Shown here: one piece after another, positions 29,753-39,496 of the stretch
Position numbering within the stretch: the first letter of the stretch is position 1
How the letters are laid out: every line of letters begins with the position of its first letter
DNA from: Alteriqipengyuania lutimaris
GTDB taxonomy: Bacteria > Pseudomonadota > Alphaproteobacteria > Sphingomonadales > Sphingomonadaceae
Direction of reading: 5' to 3'
NCBI RefSeq assembly: GCF_003363135.1
Contig: NZ_QRBB01000001.1
Location: 1,710,501 to 1,774,500 of the forward strand
DNA: 64,000 nt
Made by a program: the position numbers and the translations under genes
The notes under the pieces: model-generated
What the model was told of the DNA's origin: nothing
Databases searched by the model: none
What the model saw: the letters and a program-made list of their open reading frames with translations, nothing else

Positions 29753-31441
29753 ATGATGACGGGACGGTACAAGCTAACGCGCACCGCGATGCCGGTGCTG
29801 GTGCTCGCGCTTGCAGGGTTCGCTGCCCCCGCGACGGCGCAATCGGGCGATACCGTGTCGCGGGCGGTGGTGCAGCCGCTGCCGCCCGCCGCGTCCGACG
29901 ATCTCAACGAAGCGCTGATGCGCCTCGCGCGCGACCGGCGCGATGTCGACGCGCTGATTGCGGCCGGGCTCGCCTCGCTCCAGCTCGGCGATTCCGACGC
30001 GGCGATTGGCTTCTTCGGGCGCGCCAGGGAATTGTCCCCCCAGAACCCGCGTATTTCGGAAGGCATGGCCGCCGCCTATGTGCGCGGCGGACGGCCGGTC
30101 GAAGCGCTGAAGCTGTTCGAGGAGGCCGAACAGGCCGGGATCAGCAGCGGCTCGCTGTGGGCCGATCGCGGCCTCGCCTATGATCTGGTCGGGCAGAACA
30201 GCGCGGCGCAAACGGCCTATCGCCGTGCGCTTTCGCTCGAGGACGACGCCGAGGTGCGGCAGCGACTGGCCTTGAGTCATGCCATCGCGGGCGAGCGCCA
30301 GCCGTTCGAGGACACGCTCAAGCCCATGCTCGATGCGCGCGATTTTGCCGCCTACCGTACCCGGGCCTTCGGTCTGGCGGTGCTGGGCGACGCGGACGAG
30401 GCGATCGAGATCGCCCGCGCCGTCATGCCGCGCGACCTCGCCGGGCGGCTGGAGCCTTACCTGCGCTTCATGCCGCGGCTGACCAAGTCGCAGCAGGCCG
30501 CCGCCGCCAATCTCGGCATCTACCCTTCCGCCGCCCGCATCGGTCGCGACGATCCGCGTATCGCAAGCGCGGCGGGCGGCGTGGCCGGACCGGGCGCTCC
30601 CGATACTGGCTTGGAACCGCGTGGAGCACCGCTCGGCGAGGGACCGGCCATACAGGTCGCCCGGCGACCGGTACGCGATCTGAGCGACCCGCTGCGGCGC
30701 ACGATCCTGCGTGAGCCCGTTGCCCGCGCAGCGATCGCGATTCCGCCCCCCACACCCACACCCACACCCACACCCACACCCACATCCACACCCGCTCCGG
30801 CACCGACGCCCGCACCGACGCAAGCGCCTGCCGGTGCGACCGAGGTTCGGATGGCACAAAGCGACGCGGCATCCGCGCCCATCGGGCCGACCGCCTCCGA
30901 TCCCGTGCCGCTGGCCGCGGCGAATCTCGGCCAGCCCGAATCGCGGGGCGCGGACCCGGTTACTTTCGATCTCGCCGATTCGCGTCCCGCCCAAGCTGCG
31001 CCGACGCCAGCTCCGGCAGCATCGCCGCCGTCCGGCGCATCGGCTCCGCTCGACCTTGCCGAGGCCTTTGCCGATTTCGCCGAGCCGACCGCGGTCGCGG
31101 TCGCCGGAGAGGACGTGGTCGACATCAGCGCGATCGAGCCCGTGCGCGAAGAGGCTGCGCCCCCGCCGGCGCCCGCGCCGCGGCGTATCTGGCTCCAGAT
31201 CGGCGTCGGGCAGAATCGCGGACTGCTGCGCAATGACTGGCGGCTCAAATACCGCAAGTTCGACGTGCTGAAGGACAAGGGCCCCTTCGTGACCCCCATG
31301 GGGCAGACCAACCGGCTGCTCGCCGGGCCGTTCGACAATCAGGCGCAGGCGCGCGAAGCGCTGAACGCGCTCGCGGCGGAGGATGTCGATTCCTTCATCT
31401 GGACCAGCGCCGAAGGCCAGCAGATCGACGAATTGCGCTGA
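29753..31441 (+). CDS. TPR and SPOR domain exported protein
   Basis: 562 residues. The signal peptide (hydrophobic PVLVLALAGFAAPATAQ) is followed by TPR-like helices (about 40-240: DALIAAGLASLQLGD, EGMAAAYVRGGRPVEALKLF). A low-complexity Pro/Thr/Ala region (about 320-470) includes a PT dipeptide repeat encoded by a CCCACA hexamer. A C-terminal SPOR-like domain (about 480-555, RIWLQIGVGQNRGLLRNDW) follows. SPOR domains bind denuded septal glycan, so a role at the division site is inferred, in keeping with its place after ftsZ. Start is ATG 29753 or 29756. Confidence 0.8.
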   Translation: MMTGRYKLTRTAMPVLVLALAGFAAPATAQSGDTVSRAVVQPLPPAASDDLNEALMRLARDRRDVDALIAAGLASLQLGDSDAAIGFFGRARELSPQNPRISEGMAAAYVRGGRPVEALKLFEEAEQAGISSGSLWADRGLAYDLVGQNSAAQTAYRRALSLEDDAEVRQRLALSHAIAGERQPFEDTLKPMLDARDFAAYRTRAFGLAVLGDADEAIEIARAVMPRDLAGRLEPYLRFMPRLTKSQQAAAANLGIYPSAARIGRDDPRIASAAGGVAGPGAPDTGLEPRGAPLGEGPAIQVARRPVRDLSDPLRRTILREPVARAAIAIPPPTPTPTPTPTPTSTPAPAPTPAPTQAPAGATEVRMAQSDAASAPIGPTASDPVPLAAANLGQPESRGADPVTFDLADSRPAQAAPTPAPAASPPSGASAPLDLAEAFADFAEPTAVAVAGEDVVDISAIEPVREEAAPPPAPAPRRIWLQIGVGQNRGLLRNDWRLKYRKFDVLKDKGPFVTPMGQTNRLLAGPFDNQAQAREALNALAAEDVDSFIWTSAEGQQIDELR

Positions 31442-31608
31442 TCGGCGCTGCTGGGATCGGGCGTCTATCCCCGGAAAAACGCTTTTCCCACAAGGCGTGA
31501 ACAGCGTTAATTCTTATGCACCGCTCGCTGGTCGTCCCGGTTTGCGTGCCCCCGGGGCGATGCGTCACAAGGTCATGACTTGATGACGGACGGGTATAGG
31601 GATCGCAT

Positions 31609-32115
31609 ATGGCAACCGCTCTGAAAGAACCCATCGGCAGCCAGTACGGCGCGCCGATGGACATGCTGGCCGCGCTGTTCGACGCGCGCGGCTGGCCGCT
31701 CGACACGCATGCGGAGGAAGAGCTGGGTGGCGAAGTGCAGGGCGCCTGGGTGAAATACCAGGTTCGCGCGGTGCTGCGGCCCGAGGACGGCGTGCTCCAG
31801 CTGATCTGCCTGCCCGATATCCGCGTGGGGAAAGAGCAGCTTGCAGCCGCTTACGAATTGCTGGGGCTCGCCAACGAACAGGTCTGGCTCGGCCATTTCG
31901 ACATCTGGAGCCACGGCCGCGTGCTGGTCTACCGCCATGGTGCGATGCTGTCGGACGACGGGATGCTCAGCCTTGGACAGGCGCAGGCCCTGATCGAGAA
32001 TGCAGTCGACGAATGCGATCGCTTCTATCCTGCCTTCCAGTTCGTGCTGTGGGGCAACAAGAGCCCGGCGGACGCGCTGGAAGCGGCGCTGATCGACGCG
32101 ATGGGCGAGGCGTGA
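31609..32115 (+). CDS. YbjN domain protein
   Basis: 168-residue cytoplasmic protein with the YbjN/sensory-transduction regulator fold (MLAALFDARGWPL..., VLRPEDGVLQLICLPDIRV, LSLGQAQALIENAVDECDRFYPAF). It is a widespread alphaproteobacterial family of unknown biochemical role, structurally related to type III secretion chaperones. The ATG at 31609 has a weak AGGGATCGC site. It is followed by 140 bp of leader before the BI-1 gene. Confidence 0.8.
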   Translation: MATALKEPIGSQYGAPMDMLAALFDARGWPLDTHAEEELGGEVQGAWVKYQVRAVLRPEDGVLQLICLPDIRVGKEQLAAAYELLGLANEQVWLGHFDIWSHGRVLVYRHGAMLSDDGMLSLGQAQALIENAVDECDRFYPAFQFVLWGNKSPADALEAALIDAMGEA

Positions 32116-32255
32116 TCGCCCGCTGTTGCACGGCGTGCACCTGAACGGCCATTAAGTCTAAATCGTCGCCGCAGGCCTTGAATTTCGGGGCGTTTGACGC
32201 GATATTCTCCGGTGAACCGGCGCATGACGCAGCCGGCAATTGGAGTGGCTTTGAA
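32116..32255 (+). promoter_or_regulatory. Structured leader of the BI-1 gene (ybhL-leader candidate)
   Basis: No gene here. A stem CGGCGC (32218-32223) pairs with GC-A-GCCG (32229-32235, one bulged A) around a 5-nt loop. CTCC (32207-32210) can pair with GGAG (32242-32245), enclosing it and covering the GGAG ribosome site. A ybhL leader RNA is known upstream of BI-1 family genes in Alphaproteobacteria. Whether this belongs to that family cannot be decided by eye. Confidence 0.35.
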
Positions 32256-32996
32256 ATGGCTGATTGGGACGACCGCACACGGCAGGGTTTCGGCTCCGTG
32301 CCGCGCGCCGGGGGTGATGTCGCCTCGCGCACGACCTACGACGCGGGTCTGCGCAAGTACATGCTCTCGATTTACAACTACATGACCTCGGGCGTGCTGC
32401 TGACCGGCATCGTCGCCCTGCTGACCGCGCAGAGCGGGCTGGCCTACACCTTCGCATCCGGTCCGCTGATGTGGATCGTGGCATTGTCGCCGCTGGCGAT
32501 CGTCTTCGCGATGAGCTTCGGTGCGCAGAAGTTCAGCCAGGGCACGCTGCAGCTGATGTTCTGGGGCTTCGCCTTCCTGATGGGTCTGTCGCTCTCGACG
32601 ATCTTCCTCGTCTACACGGGCGGATCGATCGCGGCGACCTTCTTCGCAACGGCCGGTGCCTTCGCGGGTCTGAGCCTGTTCGGCTACACGACCAAGAAGG
32701 ACCTGTCCGCCTGGGGCAGCTTCCTGATCATGGGCGTGATCGGCATCGTCATCGCGATGGTGATCAACATCTTCCTGCAGTCGGCGGCGCTCGAACTCGC
32801 GGTGAGCATCCTCGGCGTGCTGATCTTCGCCGGGCTGACCGCCTACGATACGCAGCGGCTCAAGAACGATTACCAGCGCCTGCGTGGCACCAGCTGGGAA
32901 GGCAAGTCGATCATTCTCGGGGCGCTGAGCCTCTACCTCGACTTCATCAACATGTTCCTGTTCCTGCTGCGCTTTATGGGCGCCGCCCGCGAGTAA
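32256..32996 (+). CDS. Bax inhibitor-1/YccA family membrane protein
   Basis: 246-residue integral membrane protein with about seven hydrophobic helices. It resembles the BI-1/LFG channel-like family (YbhL, YccA). Family marks include RKYMLSIYNYMTSGVLLTG, SLFGYTTKKDLSAWGSFL and GLTAYDTQRLKNDY. The C-terminal Asp pair region typical of pH-sensing Ca2+ leak homologues is present (YDTQ; LYLDFINMF). Start ATG 32256 was chosen because upstream codons lie in the structured leader. Confidence 0.88.
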   Translation: MADWDDRTRQGFGSVPRAGGDVASRTTYDAGLRKYMLSIYNYMTSGVLLTGIVALLTAQSGLAYTFASGPLMWIVALSPLAIVFAMSFGAQKFSQGTLQLMFWGFAFLMGLSLSTIFLVYTGGSIAATFFATAGAFAGLSLFGYTTKKDLSAWGSFLIMGVIGIVIAMVINIFLQSAALELAVSILGVLIFAGLTAYDTQRLKNDYQRLRGTSWEGKSIILGALSLYLDFINMFLFLLRFMGAARE

Positions 32997-33028
32997 GCGC
33001 ACTTCAGGTGACATCACCGAACAGAAAG

Positions 33029-33063
33029 ATGCCCGAGCCGGATTTTCCGTCTCGGGCATTTTC
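33029..33063 (+). terminator. Rho-independent terminator of the BI-1 gene
   Basis: ATGCCCGAG (33029-33037) pairs with CTCGGGCAT (33051-33059), with a 13-nt loop and a short T tract directly after. It lies 32 bp past the stop. Confidence 0.65.
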
Positions 33064-33165
33064 TATTCATATGTAATGCGTTAAGAGTGGGCCGAGCGAA
33101 TGATGGCCGGCCGCGCGTCCCCCCGGAGCGTGAAAAGGCAATCCGCGATTGGGAGCCTTTCGATT

Positions 33166-34131
33166 ATGTCCGCCGACCTCAAGTCGCCCCTGCGCATCAC
33201 CATCCTTACCGGTGCGCTTGGCCTGCTGGCCGCCTGCGCTACGCCCGAGCCGCCGCCCCCGCCACCGCCTCCGCCGCCGCCCCCCCCGCCCATTCCGGCG
33301 CGGCCCATTCCCCCAATGGGCGCGAGCGCGATCATGACGATCCCGCAGGTCGCGCCCGATGGCGTGCGCCAGACGGTCAATGCTTACATCACCCCTGCAC
33401 AGACCACGTGGAACGTGCGCTCCGCCCTCAACGTGGCGGCGCTCAACTGCCTGGCGGACGAACACGCGGGCATCCTGCCCAACTACAAGCTCTTCCTCGA
33501 GAATTTCGACAAGCCGCTCGACAAGGCGAACGACGCGGTCGAGGCCGAATTCCGCGAGAAATACGGCGACCGCAAGACCGGCCGTGCCGAGCTCGATAGC
33601 TACATGACCAAGGTCTACAACTATTTCACCATGCCGCCGGCGAAGGCCGAGTTCTGCGACGCGGCGCTGGAACTGAGCAACGAATCGGTCATGGTCGCCC
33701 CTGCCGATCTCGAAAGCTTTTCCGCACGTGCGCTGACCCGCTTCGAGGGCGTGTTCGAGGATTTCTTCCGCTCCTTCGAACGCTACCGCACCAACCTCGC
33801 CACGTGGGATCGCCTCTATGGCACGCCCGCGGGTCTCTATCCCAGCTACCAGCCTTCGACGCAGATGGCGGAGGCGGACACCATGCAGGCCGATGACGGC
33901 GTGCGCCTGCTTAACGCGCCCGTGGACGCCGCGAACAGCGAGCAATCGGGTGCGGTCACTCTCGGCACGGATCCGGTGCTGAACGTGCCCCAATCGACCC
34001 CGGACGTCGCGGTCGAGCCGAGTACGGCCGCAACGTCGCAGGGCAACGGGGTCACGATCGTCCTGCCAGAAACCGCTGCGACGAGCACTCCGGAGGAAAT
34101 TCAGGGGCCGCCCGAACCCGATCCTTCCTGA
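33166..34131 (+). CDS. Hypothetical lipoprotein with polyproline spacer
   Basis: 321 residues from ATG 33166. The signal peptide ends in the lipobox LAAC (Cys about residue 25). Directly after it comes a run of about fourteen prolines (PEPPPP...PIPARPIPP), likely a rigid spacer lifting the folded domain off the membrane. The central domain (about 70-230) is alpha-helical and charged, without motifs that I recognise. The C-terminal 80 residues are low-complexity. Family and function are unknown. Confidence 0.6.
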   Translation: MSADLKSPLRITILTGALGLLAACATPEPPPPPPPPPPPPPPIPARPIPPMGASAIMTIPQVAPDGVRQTVNAYITPAQTTWNVRSALNVAALNCLADEHAGILPNYKLFLENFDKPLDKANDAVEAEFREKYGDRKTGRAELDSYMTKVYNYFTMPPAKAEFCDAALELSNESVMVAPADLESFSARALTRFEGVFEDFFRSFERYRTNLATWDRLYGTPAGLYPSYQPSTQMAEADTMQADDGVRLLNAPVDAANSEQSGAVTLGTDPVLNVPQSTPDVAVEPSTAATSQGNGVTIVLPETAATSTPEEIQGPPEPDPS

Positions 34132-34207
34132 TCGCGAGGGCGGTAGTGCACAGGTCTTCACCGAAAGGCCTTGCGTCTGCCGCCCGGTTCGTTATTGGGG
34201 CGCGCTC

Positions 34208-34235
34208 TTGCGTAGGGGCGCGTGTCGCCTATCTT
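34208..34235 (+). promoter_or_regulatory. Possible tRNA-Ala promoter
   Basis: TTGCGT (34208-34213) and TATCTT (34230-34235) are 16 bp apart, about 18 bp before the tRNA 5' end. Only moderately close to the sigma70 consensus. Confidence 0.35.
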
Positions 34236-34252
34236 CGCCACAACACCTGAAC

Positions 34253-35433
<1,181 letters not shown>

Positions 35434-35458
35434 TTTCACTGGCTGCGGACGTTTTCGA

Positions 35459-36367
35459 ATGACCCTCGCGCTGACGGGAGGGACCGGGTTCGTCGGGCAG
35501 GCGGTGCTCGATCTGCTGGAAGGCAAGGGCGAGCGGGTACGGGTCCTGGCGCGCAAGGTGCCCCAGAGCCGCCGAGGCGTCCGCTGGGTGGAAGGGACGC
35601 TCAACGAATCCTTCAAGCTCGCGCATCTGGTCTCCGATGCCGAATGCGTGATCCATATCGCCGGGCTGACCCGCAGTACGAACCCCGACCATTTCGAGAT
35701 CGTCAACGTCACCGGCACATTGAACGTGGTGGAAGCCGCGGTGCGGGCGGGGGCCAAGCGGCTGGTCTTCGTATCCTCGCTCGCCGCGCGCGAGCCCGAT
35801 CTGTCCGCCTATGGCCTGTCGAAACGGCGTGCCGAAACCATCGTTGCGGCGAGCGGACTCGACTGGACGATCGTGCGCCCACCCGGCGTCTACGGCCCGC
35901 GCGACACCGATTACCTCGAGATGTTCCGCGCCGCGAGGAAAGGCGTCCTTCCGGTCCCGGCCGGTGGGCGCAGTTCGATGATCCACGTGCGCGACCTTGC
36001 GCGCCTGCTGCTCGCGCTGCGCGAAGGCGGGGAAGGGATCACGCATGAGATTTTCGAACCCGACGACGGGCGGACCGGCGGCTGGACGCACGGCGATCTG
36101 GCGCGGAGCATCGGCTCGGCCGTCGGCACCAAGGTGTATCCCGTGCCGCTGCCCGGTTTCGCGCTGCATGCTGCAGCGATGGCGGACGAGAAGATTCGCG
36201 GCCGCAACGCACGCCTCACGCGCGACCGTGCGGGCTATCTCGCGCATAGCGACTGGACGGTCGCGCCCGAGCGCGCGGTGCCCAGGGATATCTGGCAACC
36301 CCAGATATTGACCCGCGAGGGCCTGCGCGAAACCGCGCAATGGTATCGCGAAGCGGGGATGCTGTAG
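35459..36367 (+). CDS. NAD(P)-binding epimerase-like protein (complex I NDUFA9-type)
   Basis: 302 residues, an atypical SDR. The nucleotide motif is TGGTGFVGQ near the N-terminus. The Ser-Tyr-Lys region is FVSSLAAREPDLSAYGLSKRRAE with YxxxK. Similar alphaproteobacterial proteins are annotated as complex I NDUFA9-family proteins. It may act as an assembly or structural subunit rather than an enzyme. It starts 25 bp after obgE and probably shares its transcript. Confidence 0.8.
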   Translation: MTLALTGGTGFVGQAVLDLLEGKGERVRVLARKVPQSRRGVRWVEGTLNESFKLAHLVSDAECVIHIAGLTRSTNPDHFEIVNVTGTLNVVEAAVRAGAKRLVFVSSLAAREPDLSAYGLSKRRAETIVAASGLDWTIVRPPGVYGPRDTDYLEMFRAARKGVLPVPAGGRSSMIHVRDLARLLLALREGGEGITHEIFEPDDGRTGGWTHGDLARSIGSAVGTKVYPVPLPGFALHAAAMADEKIRGRNARLTRDRAGYLAHSDWTVAPERAVPRDIWQPQILTREGLRETAQWYREAGML

Positions 36368-36393
36368 CCTGACGGCAGGCTAGAGAAGACAGC

Positions 36394-37143
36394 CTACAGG
36401 AACGGCTCTTCGCCCGGCTTGTGGATGCCGCATTCGACCTTGTCCCAGCCCTTCCACCGGCCCGATCGCGGGTCCTCGCCCGGTGCGACCTTGTGCGTGC
36501 AGGGCGCGCACCCGATCGAGGGGAAGCCGCGTGCCACCAGCGGGTGTCGGGGCAGGTCGTGTTCCTCGAAATAGGCCGCGATCCGGTCTGCGTCCCAGTC
36601 GATCAGCGGATTGATCTTGAGGCGCCCTGCCGCATCGCTGCTATCGATCTCGAAGCGCGGGAGGTTGGCGCGGGTCGCGCTCTGGAAGGCCTTGCGCCCG
36701 GTCAGCGTGGCATCGAAATCGGCCAGCGCGCGGGCGAGCGGCTTCACCTTGCGCAATTCGCAGCAGCCGTCGGGGTCGTAGGACCAGCGCAGGCCGCTTT
36801 CGTCGCGCGCGGCGATATCCTCCGGATCAGGATGGAGGTTGACCAGATTGGTCAGGCCGAGCCGTTCCTTCAGCAGATCGCGATAGGCCAGCGTTTCTTC
36901 GAAATGCTTGCCCGTCTCGAGGAACAGCACCGGGAAATCCGGATCGACCGACGCGACCAGATGCAGCAGCACCGCGCTTTCCGCCCCGAAGCTGGAGACG
37001 AGCGCAATGCGCCCGGCCTTGCCGTCCTCCACCAGCGCCTGCAGCATCTCCTCGGTCTCCATCGCGCGATACTGGCGATTGAGATCGATCGCATCGCTGT
37101 CGGTGAAGCGAGGGGCCGTGCTCAGCCGGTCGATGGCGCGCAT
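36394..37143 (-). CDS. cysH: Assimilatory APS/PAPS reductase CysH
   Basis: Reduces adenylyl sulfate to sulfite using thioredoxin. The catalytic Cys is in the C-terminal ECGIHK. CCELRK and CAPCT supply the CC...CxxC ligands of a 4Fe-4S cluster, which points to the APS-using bacterial type. The PP-loop is SSFGAESAVLLHL. Start ATG 37143 lies one base after the DUF934 stop, giving 249 residues. Last gene of the five-gene sulfite operon. Confidence 0.92.
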   Translation of the reverse strand: MRAIDRLSTAPRFTDSDAIDLNRQYRAMETEEMLQALVEDGKAGRIALVSSFGAESAVLLHLVASVDPDFPVLFLETGKHFEETLAYRDLLKERLGLTNLVNLHPDPEDIAARDESGLRWSYDPDGCCELRKVKPLARALADFDATLTGRKAFQSATRANLPRFEIDSSDAAGRLKINPLIDWDADRIAAYFEEHDLPRHPLVARGFPSIGCAPCTHKVAPGEDPRSGRWKGWDKVECGIHKPGEEPFL

Positions 37144-37144
37144 G

Positions 37145-37576
37145 TCATTGATGGCGCAGGCTCCAGATCGGCGTGCGCGGATCGGCGGCGGGCTGGTAGA
37201 CCTCGGGGAAGCGCGCGAAGGCGGCTTCGGCCTCCAGCGGGTCGATCGGCGTTTCGGGCGCAAAGGCGTCGAAGCCGCAGCGGCGCATGTAGGCGAGCTG
37301 GTCGACCAGCACGTCGCCCACCGCGCGCAATTCGCCCGTGAAGCCCGCCTCGCGCAGGATCCGCGCGGCGGAATAGCCGCGACCGTCGGTAAAGGCGGGG
37401 AACGCGATGTCGACGCGGGCCAGCCGGTCCAGATGCGGCAGCAGCTCGCGCGCATCGCCGCCGGGCTCGATCCGGACCGCGACCGCATTGGTCTGCTCGG
37501 CAAAGGCGTCGAGCGTCACTGCGGGTTCCATGCAAGGCTCGTCGTCGCGGAGCCTGATCTGTGCGTCCTCAGCCAT
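37145..37576 (-). CDS. DUF934 protein of the sulfite reduction operon
   Basis: 143 residues. DUF934 proteins are almost always encoded beside cysI/cysH in Alpha- and Betaproteobacteria. Visible marks are DIAFPAFTDGRGYSAARILRE and GELRAVGDVLVDQLAYMRRCGFDAF. The biochemical role is unknown; association with sulfite reductase is inferred from conserved order. Start ATG 37576 overlaps the end of cysI by 8 nt. Confidence 0.88.
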   Translation of the reverse strand: MAEDAQIRLRDDEPCMEPAVTLDAFAEQTNAVAVRIEPGGDARELLPHLDRLARVDIAFPAFTDGRGYSAARILREAGFTGELRAVGDVLVDQLAYMRRCGFDAFAPETPIDPLEAEAAFARFPEVYQPAADPRTPIWSLRHQ

Positions 37577-39197
37577 AAAGCGCCTCCTTGAACGGGGCCA
37601 TGCCGATCCGGCGGTAGGTATCGAGGAAGCGTTCGCCCTCGGTGCGTTCGCGCAGGTAGACGTCGGCGGCAGTTTCGACCGCATCGACGATGCCGTGCTC
37701 GTCGAAGCCCGGGCCGGTGATCTTGGCGAGGCTGACGTCCTCCGCCTCGCTCCCGCCGAGCAGCAGCTGGTAGTTCTCGGTGCCTTTCCTATCGACGCCG
37801 AGGATGCCGATGTGCCCTGCGTGGTGATGCCCGCAGGCGTTGATGCAGCCCGAGATTTTCAGCTTCAGCTCGCCCAGAGCGGCTTCCTTGCCGTTGGCGG
37901 CGAAGCGCTCCGAAATGCGCTGCGCGATGGGGATCGAGCGGGCATTGGCGAGGCTGCAATAGTCGAGGCCGGGGCAGGCGATGATATCGCCCATGAGGTC
38001 GGCGTTGGGCGTACCCATGCCCGCCTCGTTCAATGCCTGCCACAATGCGTAGAGATCGGCCTTGCCGACGTGCGGCAGGACGACGTTCTGCGTGTGCATG
38101 ACGCGCAGTTCGTCGAAGGAGTACTTCTCCGCCAGATCGGCCAGCACGCGCATCTGCGCATCGGTTGCGTCGCCGGGAATGCCGCCCACAGGCTTGAGGC
38201 TGACGATGGCGGAGGCGTAGCCCGGCACCTTGTGCGCGTGCGTATTGTGGTCGAGCCAGACCGCGAAATCGGGGTCCGAGCGATCGGGCTCGGCGTCGCT
38301 CGCGTCGAAGGCGGGATCGGCGAAGTACCCCTTGATCCGCTCCAGCTCGGCCAAGGGCGGCTCCACACCCTGATCGAGCAGGTGCGCGAATTCCTCCTCG
38401 ACCTGGCGGGTATATTCCTCCGCGCCGAGTTCGTGGACGAGGATCTTGATCCGCGCCTTGTACTTGTTGTCGCGCCGGCCGTAGCGGTTGTAGACGCGCA
38501 GGCAGGCCTCGGAATAGGTCACCAGCTGGTCGAGCGGCACGAAATCGCGGATCAGCGGTGCGATCATCGGGGTGCGGCCCATGCCGCCGCCGACATAGAA
38601 CCGCGCGCCCAGTTCGCCGTCCCGCTCCACGATACGGATGCCGATATCGTGCAGCCGCATCGCCGCGCGATCCTGCTCGCTCGCGATCACGCAGATCTTG
38701 AACTTGCGCGGCAGGTACGAAAACTCGGGGTGGAAGCTGGACCATTGGCGCAGCAGCTCGGCATAGGGGCGCGGGTCCGCCACCTCGTCCGCCGCAGCGC
38801 CCGCGAAATGGTCCGAGCTGATGTTGCGGATGCAGTTGCCGCTGGTCTGAATCGCATGCATTTCTACCGTCGCCAGATCGGCGAGGATGTCGGCGGCGTC
38901 TTCCAGCTTGATCCAGTTGTACTGGATGTTCTGCCGCGTGGTGAAGTGGCCGTAGCCGCGGTCGTACTTCTCGGCGATGTCCGCCAGCATGCGCATCTGT
39001 CCGCCGTTAAGCGTGCCGTAGGGGATCGCGACGCGCAGCATGTAGGCGTGCAGCTGGAGATAGAGGCCGTTCATCAGCCGCAGCGGCTTGAACTGGTCCT
39101 CGGTCAGCTTGCCGGCCAGCCGCCGTTCGCACTGGTCGCGAAACTCGGCGACGCGGGCATCGACCATCGCCTGGTCGTATTGGTCGTAGGCGTACAT
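37569..39197 (-). CDS. cysI: Sulfite/nitrite reductase haemoprotein (CysI-like)
   Basis: Sirohaem and 4Fe-4S enzyme, 542 residues, six-electron reduction of sulfite to sulfide. Cluster and sirohaem ligands are C-x5-C in ACPGLDYCSLANAR and C-x3-C in SGCINACGHH. The N-terminal parachute region RVAIPYGTLNGGQMRMLADIAEKY is present, as is FTTRQNIQYNWI. Neighbours (cysH, a SUMT gene making the sirohaem precursor) favour sulfite over nitrite as substrate. Start ATG 39197 shares one base with the DUF2849 stop. Confidence 0.92.
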   Translation of the reverse strand: MYAYDQYDQAMVDARVAEFRDQCERRLAGKLTEDQFKPLRLMNGLYLQLHAYMLRVAIPYGTLNGGQMRMLADIAEKYDRGYGHFTTRQNIQYNWIKLEDAADILADLATVEMHAIQTSGNCIRNISSDHFAGAAADEVADPRPYAELLRQWSSFHPEFSYLPRKFKICVIASEQDRAAMRLHDIGIRIVERDGELGARFYVGGGMGRTPMIAPLIRDFVPLDQLVTYSEACLRVYNRYGRRDNKYKARIKILVHELGAEEYTRQVEEEFAHLLDQGVEPPLAELERIKGYFADPAFDASDAEPDRSDPDFAVWLDHNTHAHKVPGYASAIVSLKPVGGIPGDATDAQMRVLADLAEKYSFDELRVMHTQNVVLPHVGKADLYALWQALNEAGMGTPNADLMGDIIACPGLDYCSLANARSIPIAQRISERFAANGKEAALGELKLKISGCINACGHHHAGHIGILGVDRKGTENYQLLLGGSEAEDVSLAKITGPGFDEHGIVDAVETAADVYLRERTEGERFLDTYRRIGMAPFKEALYG

Positions 39198-39496
39198 CAG
39201 ATTACCTTTTCGACGGCGCCGGGGTCGTCGGGCTTGAGGGTAAGGTCGGGCCGCACCGTGGGGCCGAGAGCGCGGACGCGCTCCTTGATATGGGCGGGGC
39301 GAGGGGCGCCGTCGGGGCCGGGCTCGGCAGCGACCACGTAGGGCACGTTGACGCGGCGCGCGGCTTCCTCGCGCGTGGCGATGGCCTCTGCCCCCTCGCC
39401 CGCGTCGACCGCATCCTCGATCCGGATCGACCAGTCGCTGCCCGTCCACCAGACGACCGCGCCGGTCTTGAGGTCGTTGCCAGAGATCAGCTTCAT
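39197..39496 (-). CDS. DUF2849 protein of the sulfite reduction operon
   Basis: 99 residues. It begins MKLISGNDLKTGAVVWWTGSDW, the DUF2849 hallmark, and belongs to a small family always found next to cysI in Alphaproteobacteria. It has no cysteines or cofactor motif. Overlaps on both sides (ATGA with the SUMT gene, TGATG with cysI) show tight co-translation, so a role in reductase assembly or electron supply is inferred. Confidence 0.85.
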   Translation of the reverse strand: MKLISGNDLKTGAVVWWTGSDWSIRIEDAVDAGEGAEAIATREEAARRVNVPYVVAAEPGPDGAPRPAHIKERVRALGPTVRPDLTLKPDDPGAVEKVI

